Of a stretch of 7,635 nucleotides of DNA, positions 1-5,930 are shown in pieces. The stretch is from assembly GCA_025463105.1 (NCBI GenBank), contig JAOAPW010000345.1, positions 1 to 7,635 on the forward strand, in the 5' to 3' direction. The stretch is from Candidatus Acidiferrum typicum (GTDB lineage: Bacteria > Acidobacteriota > Terriglobia > Acidiferrales > UBA7541). The translations under genes and the position numbers were made by a program. A model generated the notes under the pieces. It was given only the letters and a program-made list of their open reading frames with translations, did not search any database and was not told where the DNA came from. How positions within the stretch are numbered: position 1 is the stretch's first letter; every line of letters begins with the position of its first letter.

Positions 1-1
1 T

Positions 2-1576
2 CCCGACGTGGTCTACCGCACAGCGGCGGAAAAATACGAAGCCGTGGTCAACGGCATCATGCAGGAAGACAACAGCTATGCGTACGGCCTGCGGCAGATT
101 CATGAATCGGGCCAGCCCGTGCTGGTGGGGACAATTTCAATCGAAAAATCTGAACATCTCGCCAATCTTTTGAAAAAGGCGGGCATTCCGCACCAGGTGC
201 TGAATGCAAAACAGCATGAGCGGGAAGCAAAAGTGATCGCGCAGGCGGGACGCAAGGGTGCGGTCACGGTCTCGACAAACATGGCCGGGCGCGGCACCGA
301 CATTCTGCTGGGCGGAAATCCTGAAGCCATGACGCGGGATCATTGCTTGCGCGAAAAGCTGGCCATTCCTTATATCGCGGCGCCGGCGGTCATTGGCGCG
401 GATGCGTCAGACGGCGACACGGCGCCGAACATGGTTCTGTTCCAGCAGGAAGGAAAAATCTTTCAGGTGCCCGCCGATCAGTGGAAACCTATTTACAACA
501 TGTATGTCGAGCAGTGCCGGGCGGAACACGACGAGGTGATCGCGCTGGGAGGATTGCACATTCTGGGGACGGAACGCCATGAAGCGCGGCGCATCGATAA
601 TCAACTGCGAGGGCGCGCCGGGCGTCAAGGCGATCCGGGCTCGTCACGTTTTTTCCTGTCGCTTGAAGACGACCTGCTGCGGGTGTTCGGCGGTGAACGC
701 GTAAAAGCCCTGATGTACCGACTGGGCATGACGGAAGGCATACCGATCGAGTCCAAGCTGATTTCACGCCGGATTGAGAACGCCCAGAAAGCGGTGGAGG
801 CGCAGAACTTCGAAGCTCGCAAACATTTGCTCGAGTACGACGACGTGATGAACAAACAGCGCGAGACCATTTACTCGATTCGCCGCTCCGCGCTGGAAGG
901 AAAAGAGCAGAAGGATTATGCGCTCAGCGTCGCAGAAGACATCGCGCGCGAGCTCGTCGACACTTTCTGCCCACAGAATGAACACCCGGAAAAATGGAAT
1001 GTCACACAATTCGCCGCAGAAGTGCTGAATCAGTTTGGTCTGGACGTAAAGGCGGCTGGGATCGATGCGGCGAGGATGAATCACAACGAGCTGGCCGATG
1101 TGCTCGTTGAGCGGGTCAAGGAACGCTACGCTGAAAAGGAAAAGATGTTTGGCGAAACGATGATGCGATGGCTGGAACGGCGCATCATTCTGGATATCGT
1201 CGACACGCAATGGAAAGATCACCTGCTCACTCTCGACCACTTGAAGGAAGGAATCGGCCTGCGCGGGTACGGACAGAAAGATCCTTTGGTCGAGTTCAAA
1301 AAGGAAGCGTTCACGCTGTTCGAAGACATGATGGGACGCATCGATACCGAGACCGTTCGTTATCTGTTCCTGGTTCAGCCGGCGAAGCCGGAAGATGAAG
1401 CGCGCGAAATCGAGCGGAGACAGCGCCGTCAGCAGCAGGAAATGCAATATCAGGCAGGCGCGGCGCAGGCCGAGGAGCCCAAACCAATTCGCACCGGCGC
1501 GAAAGTCGGCCGAAACGATCCTTGTCCATGCGGAAGTGGGAAAAAATACAAGAAGTGCCACGGAAAAGCAGCCTAG
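2..1576 (+). CDS. secA: Protein translocase subunit SecA, C-terminal part (5' end outside window)
   Basis: SecA is the ATPase motor that drives unfolded preproteins through the SecYEG channel at the inner membrane. The frame is open from the first complete codon (nt 2), so the N-terminal NBD1 lies outside the window. Visible in order: the rest of NBD2 with the motif TNMAGRGTDILLGGNP (about nt 274-321); a roughly 75-residue segment before GGLHILGTERHEARRIDNQL; the helicase motif VI region RGRAGRQGDPGSSRFF (about nt 607-654); the helical scaffold and wing region (LLEYDDVMNKQRETIYSIR, WKDHLLTLDHLKEGIGLRGY); a Q/R/E-rich linker; and a C-terminal SEC-C zinc motif with Cys codons at 1523, 1529 and 1556 and a His codon at 1559 (C-x-C-x8-C-H), used for SecB and lipid contact in known SecAs. 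The reading frame is intact to TAG at 1574-1576. The segment inside NBD2 is roughly 40 residues longer than in E. coli SecA. Identification is near certain. Confidence 0.98.
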   Translation, partial: PDVVYRTAAEKYEAVVNGIMQEDNSYAYGLRQIHESGQPVLVGTISIEKSEHLANLLKKAGIPHQVLNAKQHEREAKVIAQAGRKGAVTVSTNMAGRGTDILLGGNPEAMTRDHCLREKLAIPYIAAPAVIGADASDGDTAPNMVLFQQEGKIFQVPADQWKPIYNMYVEQCRAEHDEVIALGGLHILGTERHEARRIDNQLRGRAGRQGDPGSSRFFLSLEDDLLRVFGGERVKALMYRLGMTEGIPIESKLISRRIENAQKAVEAQNFEARKHLLEYDDVMNKQRETIYSIRRSALEGKEQKDYALSVAEDIARELVDTFCPQNEHPEKWNVTQFAAEVLNQFGLDVKAAGIDAARMNHNELADVLVERVKERYAEKEKMFGETMMRWLERRIILDIVDTQWKDHLLTLDHLKEGIGLRGYGQKDPLVEFKKEAFTLFEDMMGRIDTETVRYLFLVQPAKPEDEAREIERRQRRQQQEMQYQAGAAQAEEPKPIRTGAKVGRNDPCPCGSGKKYKKCHGKAA

Positions 1577-1610
1577 ATCCTGCCAGGCAAAATCACAGTT
1601 CCGGTGACAA

Positions 1611-2189
1611 CTAGAAGTTCAAGACGACTCCTGCTCCAATCTGATACCCGGATTGCATGAAGCCTTGGAAACGTGTGCCGATAAAATCGCCTTGAACCCG
1701 CAAAAAAAGGCGCGGGAGAAACTTGTAGTCCACTCCCCCACCACCCATGAATCCGAACCCCGAGTTGCCCTGAACATCCCGGATATGCTCCAAGCCAACG
1801 AGACCATGCACCCACGGTTCGAACCGGCCGTGTCCGTTGAGAACTGCATGTGGTCCACCACCGATAAAGAGCGACTTCGTTAGAGTGCCCGTGCTTGAAC
1901 TTCCATAACCCATGATGGCTGTGCCTTCGATACCGACCCAATCATTCAAAAAACGCGTAACATCCACATTGTAACCGTTCGTATGAATAGTCTGGCCGAG
2001 AGGTTTGAAATGCTGGTACTGATAACCAGCCCCCAGTTGCCAAGGCGTACGAGCCTGTACCTCAAACGAAACGGGAGCGGCTGGTTCAGCTGCGGGACTG
2101 TTTGCCTCGAATGAGGTTGCGGCGTCTTGTGCCGCGGCGGTGATTGACAGGCACAAAAGTGTCCCGCACAGAAGTAGTAACTTACGCAT
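1611..2189 (-). CDS. Small outer-membrane beta-barrel protein
   Basis: A 192-residue protein convergent to secA, with 34 bp between the two stop codons. Residues 1-20 form a Sec signal peptide (MRK, then a Leu-rich core, then SITAAA before Gln21). A short Ala/Pro-rich stretch follows. The rest is alternating hydrophobic and aromatic strands with Gly/Asn turns (LGAGYQYQHF, NDWVGIEGTAIMGYG, FIGGGPHAVL, LFLRVQGDFIGTRF), ending in GAGVVLNF. A terminal Phe closing an amphipathic strand is the usual BAM recognition signal, and the length fits an 8-stranded OmpA/OmpX-like barrel. I chose ATG at 2189 because the signal peptide starts there and GAGGAAGG lies 10 nt upstream; the frame continues to 2294 but those residues look non-coding. 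Ligand and specific role are unknown. Alternative: a periplasmic porin-family-like barrel of another subfamily. Confidence 0.82.
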   Translation of the reverse strand: MRKLLLLCGTLLCLSITAAAQDAATSFEANSPAAEPAAPVSFEVQARTPWQLGAGYQYQHFKPLGQTIHTNGYNVDVTRFLNDWVGIEGTAIMGYGSSSTGTLTKSLFIGGGPHAVLNGHGRFEPWVHGLVGLEHIRDVQGNSGFGFMGGGGVDYKFLPRLFLRVQGDFIGTRFQGFMQSGYQIGAGVVLNF

Positions 2190-2367
2190 TTTTGGATGAC
2201 CTTCCTCGCATCCCAAGATGCGATCCCTGCTGGACCATGTTGGCCTGTGCCAAATGATCTGTCCACGCAAAACGCGGTTGATCGTTTCCGGCAAGTCAAC
2301 AAGCGCTCTGGAGCATTCGCGATAGGAGTACGGCCAGCACCCGAACGGGGTGGATTCTACCCCGCGG

Positions 2368-2400
2368 CGGCCGGTCCCTTAACTCATCCTCGCCCGGCCG
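2368..2400. other. Intergenic stretch with a weak GC palindrome
   Basis: The region between the divergent barrel gene and the zinc-motif gene (2190-2476) shows no convincing ORF. CGGCCGG (2368-2374) and CCGGCCG (2394-2400) can form a 7-bp stem with a 19-nt loop, followed by an A/T-rich run to 2416. GC palindromes like this arise easily by chance, so I give it little weight. Promoters for both flanking genes must lie in this stretch, but I do not see a convincing -35/-10 pair. Confidence 0.2.
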
Positions 2401-2460
2401 AAATTTAAATCTTTTTGAAACAGCAGACTACGCAGATCATCCCAGCTGGCAGAGGGCGTG

Positions 2461-2473
2461 CTGGTTTAACCAG
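2461..2473. promoter_or_regulatory. 13-bp palindrome in the ribosome-binding position
   Basis: CTGGTT-T-AACCAG is a perfect 6+1+6 palindrome ending 3 nt before the ATG at 2477, where a Shine-Dalgarno would normally sit. No purine-rich SD is visible there; the nearest, GAGGG, is about 20 nt upstream of the ATG. As DNA it could be an operator half-site pair. As RNA it is a stem too tight to be stable without its loop opening. Function is inferred from position only. Confidence 0.3.
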
Positions 2474-2476
2474 GCT

Positions 2477-2812
2477 ATGACCGTCTCGAACCGCATATGT
2501 CCGGCACCGCGCTGTACTGTCGAAATCCCTGCCAGTCTCGAAATCGAGGGTCTTTGCCTTCAGCACTACCTTGAGAAAGCATTCCATAAACTCGCCGCCG
2601 TGACACTGGACTTTCAATGCGAGCGGGACATCGATTATCAGGTGATGGAATGGCTGCTTGCTCAAGTGAGCTTCGCGGTGGATTCGTTGGCTCAAGAAGA
2701 CGCGCAACGGGACGCCGGGCAGCGCTCCATGCTGCTGGAATTAATTCTGGGCATTGCGAATTTGAATGAATATATGCGCCACAGCAAAATGGTAGTCGGG
2801 CGCTTAAGGTGA
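2477..2812 (+). CDS. Small protein with zinc-knuckle-like C-x4-C-x13-C-x2-H motif
   Basis: A 111-residue protein of unknown function. The N-terminus carries Cys8, Cys13, Cys27 and His30, with the last pair set in GLCLQHY. That G-x-C-x2-H-Y ending recalls short zinc-binding modules found in phage and HNH-associated proteins. The remainder (about residues 31-111) is predicted helical by eye, with many Leu/Ala/Glu, and ends in a basic MVVGRLR tail. No HNH catalytic motif follows, so a nuclease role is not supported. ATG 2477 is the first start in this frame; upstream codons are open but offer no start, and no good Shine-Dalgarno is visible. It stands alone, more than 170 bp from the next gene. 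The zinc site is an inference from spacing. It may be a conserved acidobacterial regulator or adaptor, but nothing here proves that. Confidence 0.72.
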   Translation: MTVSNRICPAPRCTVEIPASLEIEGLCLQHYLEKAFHKLAAVTLDFQCERDIDYQVMEWLLAQVSFAVDSLAQEDAQRDAGQRSMLLELILGIANLNEYMRHSKMVVGRLR

Positions 2813-2991
2813 CGGGGTACCCGTTTGGCATCCTTTTTGTCCACAGTCCTTGTGCACATATTGGCAGCAATCTAATATTGGGCGATCGAAGGATTGGCGT
2901 GAAGGATGCGAATTGGCTCCATCAAATCATGAGGTTTTGACTATCCCGAGGAAAAAAGAAGCCTTTGTCGACCCGGCGCGGACAAATAACC

Positions 2992-3438
2992 ATGGCCAAA
3001 AAATCCAGTTCAGTCATCGAAAAACATGAGGCGCTGCCATCCACGCACTTTGAGGTGCTGCTAGCAGCCGATATCACCACGATCTCGCCTGTCGTTACAT
3101 GGGTGATGCATTTAGTAAGCGAAATGGAATATGGCGCAAGCAAGGAATTTCAAATCGAACTGGCGCTGCGCGAAGCGCTGGCGAACGCCGTCCTGCATGG
3201 ATGTAACGCAGATCCCTCCAAGAGAATCGAGTGCTCTGTGACGTCCGATGAGGATCGCGGCATTCTTATCGTGGTGCGCGATCCCGGAAAAGGCTTTGAC
3301 GCAACCAAGGTTCCCTCCCCGACGAACGAGCAAAATCTCTTCTCCGAACATGGCCGCGGAATCTTTCTGATCAACACGCTGATGGATGAAGTGCAATATG
3401 AACGCAACGGCGCGGAAATCCATATGCGCAAGTATTGA
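2992..3438 (+). CDS. RsbW/SpoIIAB-type anti-sigma factor or serine kinase (HATPase_c_2)
   Basis: A 148-residue stand-alone GHKL ATPase. The N box is E61-A-L-A-N65-A-V-L-H69-G, the G1 box is V95-R-D97-P-G99-K-G101, and the G2 box is H120-G-R-G123-I. These are the ATP/Mg-binding elements of RsbW and SpoIIAB kinases, which bind a sigma factor and phosphorylate a serine on an STAS anti-anti-sigma partner. Length matches the family (about 140-160 aa). No sigma factor, STAS protein or PP2C phosphatase is encoded nearby, so the partner is unknown. I chose ATG 2992; TTG 2965 would add nine residues and has GAGGA 12 nt upstream, so it is a genuine alternative, while the ATG lacks a clear SD. It ends 5 nt before the next ATG, which suggests translational coupling with the membrane protein downstream. 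Confidence 0.92.
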   Translation: MAKKSSSVIEKHEALPSTHFEVLLAADITTISPVVTWVMHLVSEMEYGASKEFQIELALREALANAVLHGCNADPSKRIECSVTSDEDRGILIVVRDPGKGFDATKVPSPTNEQNLFSEHGRGIFLINTLMDEVQYERNGAEIHMRKY

Positions 3439-3443
3439 CGATC

Positions 3444-4154
3444 ATGCCCGTTGAATCCGCAAATAAACCACCCAGCCCCCCGCCGGACAAGCTTGAGCGG
3501 TTTCGCGCGGAAATGCCGCAAATTCCCGGAGTGAATAATGCGCGTCCGGGCGTTTCGACAGACGCCAACGATGCCAATAAAAGACGTCTCCTACAATTGG
3601 GCGGGTTGGCGGCGGCCGTACTTCTGACCGGTATTATATTCCTTTGGTGGATTAAACGCGCCCCTCATGGCGCGAGCGAATCACCAGAATCGGAGCCCCG
3701 AATCGAAGCATCTGCGCCGCTCGCAGTAGCCAGTGAGGCTACTGTAACTGATGGCGCGATTCAGGCGGCAACTGTGGAAGAACTTGCCAGACCCTGGTCG
3801 GCCAAACAATTCACTTTTGTGAAGCCCTTCACGCACGAGAAACTGGATGCGATGGTCATCCGTCTTCCTGGTGGAAGTCTTTGGGCTTTTGCCCTCCGGG
3901 AACCTTACGGTCATTGTGATTTGGAATACGTAACGGACATGGGTCAGCTCGCGAAGCAGTACGGGTACCGCGCTTCCCACCCGATGGTAGCCAGCCCTTG
4001 CAGCAGCACCATCTACGATCCTATGAAAGTCGGGTCGATTGGCGACAATGTTTTTGTGCGGGGCGAAATAGTCCGAGGCTCGGGTCTTCGACCGCCGATT
4101 TCCATTGACGTTTTGGAAAAAGGCGGCTCCATCATCGCTGACCGTATTGAATAA
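3444..4154 (+). CDS. Single-pass membrane protein with degenerate Rieske-like domain
   Basis: A 236-residue protein. It has a Pro-rich cytoplasmic N-terminus, a basic NKRR, one membrane helix (about residues 49-70, LLQLGGLAAAVLLTGIIFLWW), an Ala/Glu linker, and a soluble domain from about 112. In that domain LWAFALREPYGHCDLEY and SPCSSTIYDP align by eye with the two cluster-binding motifs of Rieske proteins (C-T-H-L-G-C and C-P-C-H-G-S-x-Y-D). The later GEIVRGSGLRPPISIDVL resembles the Rieske G-x-G-P-a-P-L closing strand. The four ligand positions read Glu153, Tyr155, Ser184 and Ser187 instead of Cys/His/Cys/His, while the disulfide cysteines are kept (C158, C186). A [2Fe-2S] cluster is therefore unlikely. 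ATG 3444 is preferred; TTG 3435 overlaps the previous stop. Spacing to the kinase gene implies one operon. The Rieske assignment is inference; the membrane topology is clear. Confidence 0.85.
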   Translation: MPVESANKPPSPPPDKLERFRAEMPQIPGVNNARPGVSTDANDANKRRLLQLGGLAAAVLLTGIIFLWWIKRAPHGASESPESEPRIEASAPLAVASEATVTDGAIQAATVEELARPWSAKQFTFVKPFTHEKLDAMVIRLPGGSLWAFALREPYGHCDLEYVTDMGQLAKQYGYRASHPMVASPCSSTIYDPMKVGSIGDNVFVRGEIVRGSGLRPPISIDVLEKGGSIIADRIE

Positions 4155-4200
4155 TACGTGTCCAGGCGAAATTCTGCCGTCACAATCGACCGGCACGCAG

Positions 4201-4452
4201 CTATTTATCCTTGAGTTTTAGTTTGCCGGCGCCTTTGTTCTCTTCCAGAAACTCCCGCAATTTTTCGCCGGTGTCCAGAAGGCGAATCCACTGCTCGTAA
4301 TACAGGGTGACGGGAAAACGGCCGAGGCCATACACGCTCACGCCTCCCTTTTCACCGACTTTGAAATCCAACTCCCCGGTACGACGCGATCCGCTTTTCT
4401 TTTCCATCTCCGCTAAACGCGCCTTCAATTCTTCGTAGGTTGGCTCCGCCAT
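4201..4452 (-). CDS. Small conserved-looking protein of unknown function
   Basis: An 83-residue soluble protein. Residues 1-20 look like a short charged helix (MAEPTYEELKARLAEMEKK). A compact middle follows with GELDFKVGEKGGVSVYGLG and RFPVTLYYEQWIRLLD, where the Gly/aromatic pattern suggests a small beta-hairpin followed by a helix. The tail is Lys-rich (KGAGKLKLKDK). There is no signal peptide, Cys or membrane segment. The start is well supported: AGGAGG lies 4 nt before the ATG at 4452, with a TATAAT box farther upstream. It is convergent to the Rieske-like gene (46 bp gap) and divergent from the lipoprotein gene. I have the impression of similar small hypothetical proteins in Acidobacteriota, but I cannot name a family or role. 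Confidence 0.85.
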   Translation of the reverse strand: MAEPTYEELKARLAEMEKKSGSRRTGELDFKVGEKGGVSVYGLGRFPVTLYYEQWIRLLDTGEKLREFLEENKGAGKLKLKDK

Positions 4453-4485
4453 TTAACCTCCTCTGTTCCATCGTAAACCGAATGA

Positions 4486-4491
4486 ATTATA
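4486..4491 (-). promoter_or_regulatory. Candidate -10 box (TATAAT) of the 83-residue gene
   Basis: On the minus strand TATAAT is read from 4491 down to 4486, about 33 nt before the ATG at 4452 and upstream of the AGGAGG site. A start of transcription near 4479 would give a leader of about 27 nt. No good TTGACA-like -35 is found at 16-18 bp, so support rests on the perfect -10 hexamer and its position. Confidence 0.35.
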
Positions 4492-4694
4492 CCGAACAAC
4501 TGCCGTGCCGGGCGAAGGTGAATGAAGATCTCCCAGGCCCTGGCAAACCTTAAGCTCTTCTTAATTCTAATTTTCATTTTGAGCACAAAACCGAAGCGTC
4601 AAGCACCCTTGCGGGCACTCCTCAGCATCTCAAAGTCAGACCGACTCAAGGTCGAGGCAACCCCTGCGATGCTGCCCAGCTGCTGGGTTCCGAG

Positions 4695-4710
4695 ATTTCG
4701 GGGCCGAAAT
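4695..4710. promoter_or_regulatory. Perfect 16-bp inverted repeat upstream of the lipoprotein gene
   Basis: ATTTCGG (4695-4701) and CCGAAAT (4704-4710) are exact reverse complements around a 2-bp centre. The repeat ends 5 bp before TACACT (4716-4721), a possible -10 box, so it would occupy the -35/-10 spacer of the lipoprotein promoter, a classical repressor operator position. Which regulator would bind is unknown. Confidence 0.4.
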
Positions 4711-4715
4711 GGGGT

Positions 4716-4721
4716 TACACT
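4716..4721 (+). promoter_or_regulatory. Candidate -10 box of the lipoprotein gene
   Basis: TACACT lies 21 nt before the ATG at 4743 and just upstream of GGAGGA (4728-4733). A transcript starting near 4728 would have a very short leader that begins at the Shine-Dalgarno itself, which is tight and weakens the call. No consensus -35 is visible at 17 bp upstream. Confidence 0.25.
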
Positions 4722-4742
4722 CTCTTCGGAGGACGCATGCGA

Positions 4743-5819
4743 ATGAGAAACAGAGCGAGGTTGTTTCTGGCAGCAATCAGCCTGGTGGCTCTGGCTGCCG
4801 GATGCTCGAGTACACAAAAGGATCAGGCTCTGGCCACCGATATCAAGGCCAAAATGTTTTCCGATCCACTCGTAAGGGGCGCCAGTGTGGACGTAGCCGT
4901 AAAAAATGGCGAGGCCACTCTGTCTGGCGAAGTTCCCAATGACGGAGCTCGTTATGAGGCGTACAAGATTGCAAACGATACCCCCGGCGTGAAGCACGTC
5001 ACTGACAAAATGGTGGTGCAATCGGCGCAAGCTATCCCGGCCGCCCCACCCGTTCCTGACGAGACACCAGCCGTCGAGCCACCTCCCATTGAGAGATCCC
5101 CCCAACCTGTGCACCGCAAGGCTGAGCACAAGGAGGCTAAGCATCGCGTCGATTCAAATCAGAGCGCGATGAATTCCGGCCCTGACCCGGCGCCCGCCCC
5201 GCCTCCCGCCGCTTCGATGCCGCCGCAACAGCCCGTAACAGCGGAGGCTCCCCCGCCCCCACCACCGCCGCAGCCAAAGCATGTGGAAATTCCCGCGGGA
5301 ACCCCTGTGCGGGTTCAAATGATTGATGGCGTGGACTCCTCGGTGAACCGCGCCGGCGAGGTTTTCCACGCAAGTCTGGCAGCGCCGATCGTGGTGGACA
5401 ATCAGATCGTGGTTCCGGCAGGGACCGACGTTTACGTGAAGTTGACGAACGCGAAATCGGCGGGCCACATGACCGGCCAAAGCACTTTGGCGCTGGAACT
5501 GGCGCGCCTCGAGTTTCAGGGCAAATCGTATGCGCTGGCCAGCAACGACTATACGCAGACGGGCAGCTCGCGTGGTAAACGCACGGCCGAGACCGTCGGT
5601 GGCGGAGCGGTGCTGGGCACTTTGCTGGGTGCGGTTATCGGCGGCGGAAAAGGCGCCGCGATTGGAGCGGCTACCGGAGCGGGGGCCGGCGGAGTTGCCC
5701 AAGGCGTGACAAAAGGCCAGCAAGTCCGGATCCCGCCGGAAACGAAGCTGGACTTTTCGCTCGACCAACCGGTTGAGGTCAGCTATTTCCCTGAAAAGAA
5801 TCGCTCTTTGCAACGCTAG
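4743..5819 (+). CDS. BON-domain, glycine-zipper lipoprotein
   Basis: A 358-residue envelope lipoprotein. Residues 1-21 are a lipoprotein signal (MRNRAR, hydrophobic core, lipobox ending AAG-C21). Ser follows Cys, which by the E. coli rule favours outer-membrane sorting. Residues about 27-92 are a BON domain (ATDIKAKMF, then VAVKNGEATLSGEV, then TPGVKHVTDKMVV), a module linked to phospholipid or peptidoglycan-proximal binding in OsmY/DolP-type proteins. Residues about 98-179 are a Pro/Ala-rich spacer including a run of seven Pro residues. From 181 there is a beta-rich domain starting IPAGTPVRVQM and containing VVPAGTDVYVKL. It is interrupted by a glycine zipper (about 286-321, GGGAVLGTLLGAVIGGG and similar) and resumes with RIPPETKLDFSL. 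I prefer ATG 4743 to ATG 4737 because GGAGGA (4728-4733) sits 9 nt from the former and only 3 nt from the latter. The substrate is unknown; a structural or stress role in the envelope is inferred. Confidence 0.92.
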   Translation: MRNRARLFLAAISLVALAAGCSSTQKDQALATDIKAKMFSDPLVRGASVDVAVKNGEATLSGEVPNDGARYEAYKIANDTPGVKHVTDKMVVQSAQAIPAAPPVPDETPAVEPPPIERSPQPVHRKAEHKEAKHRVDSNQSAMNSGPDPAPAPPPAASMPPQQPVTAEAPPPPPPPQPKHVEIPAGTPVRVQMIDGVDSSVNRAGEVFHASLAAPIVVDNQIVVPAGTDVYVKLTNAKSAGHMTGQSTLALELARLEFQGKSYALASNDYTQTGSSRGKRTAETVGGGAVLGTLLGAVIGGGKGAAIGAATGAGAGGVAQGVTKGQQVRIPPETKLDFSLDQPVEVSYFPEKNRSLQR

Positions 5820-5831
5820 ACCGGCGACTCC

Positions 5832-5860
5832 GTAAGGGCACGGCATTGCCGTGCCGCTAC
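5832..5860. repeat. REP-like palindrome GGCACGGCA-T-TGCCGTGCC
   Basis: A perfect 9+1+9 palindrome (5837-5855) with matching flanks GTA (5832-5834) and TAC (5858-5860), separated from the core by a 2-nt mismatch. It lies 13 nt past the lipoprotein stop codon, in a site typical of intergenic REP elements. There is no T-run directly after it, so it is not a good intrinsic terminator by itself. A shorter match to its right arm, TGCCGTGCCG, occurs at 4501-4510. Repetition elsewhere in the genome cannot be judged from this window. Confidence 0.55.
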
Positions 5861-5882
5861 AAGCGAGGCAAGCGTCACAGTC

Positions 5883-5930
5883 AAAATAAAAGAGGCACGG
5901 ATGCGAATGGCACCGTGCCTTTCCTATTTT
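5883..5930. terminator. Bidirectional intrinsic terminator
   Basis: AGGCACGG (5893-5900) pairs with CCGTGCCT (5913-5920). TGC/GCA inside the loop (5902-5904 and 5910-5912) extends the stem past a single bulged A. AAAATA (5883-5888) and TATTTT (5925-5930) flank it symmetrically. Read on + it ends the lipoprotein transcript with CCTTTCCTATTTT. Read on - it ends the hydrolase transcript with CTCTTTTATTTT. The hydrolase stop codon (TAG, 5926-5924) sits inside the outer arm. The T-tracts are interrupted, so efficiency is uncertain. Confidence 0.7.

Noticed and set aside
764..1561. Minus-strand ORF of 265 codons opposite secA
   Set aside because: It is antisense to a highly conserved coding region, with no recognisable domain or start signal.
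2812..2840. Possible terminator after the zinc-motif gene (ACGGG-GTA-CCCGT then CCTTTTTG)
   Set aside because: The stem has only 5 bp and the T-run begins about 7 nt or more after it, so it does not fit an intrinsic terminator.
2475..2870. Minus-strand ORF of 131 codons opposite the zinc-motif gene
   Set aside because: It has no SD or domain, is rich in Arg/Pro/Ser as in shadow frames, and conflicts with the Cys/His-patterned plus-strand gene.
4522..4746. Plus-strand ORF of 74 codons upstream of the lipoprotein
   Set aside because: It has no clear SD, reads through the inverted repeat and promoter region, overlaps the lipoprotein start, and has no recognisable features.
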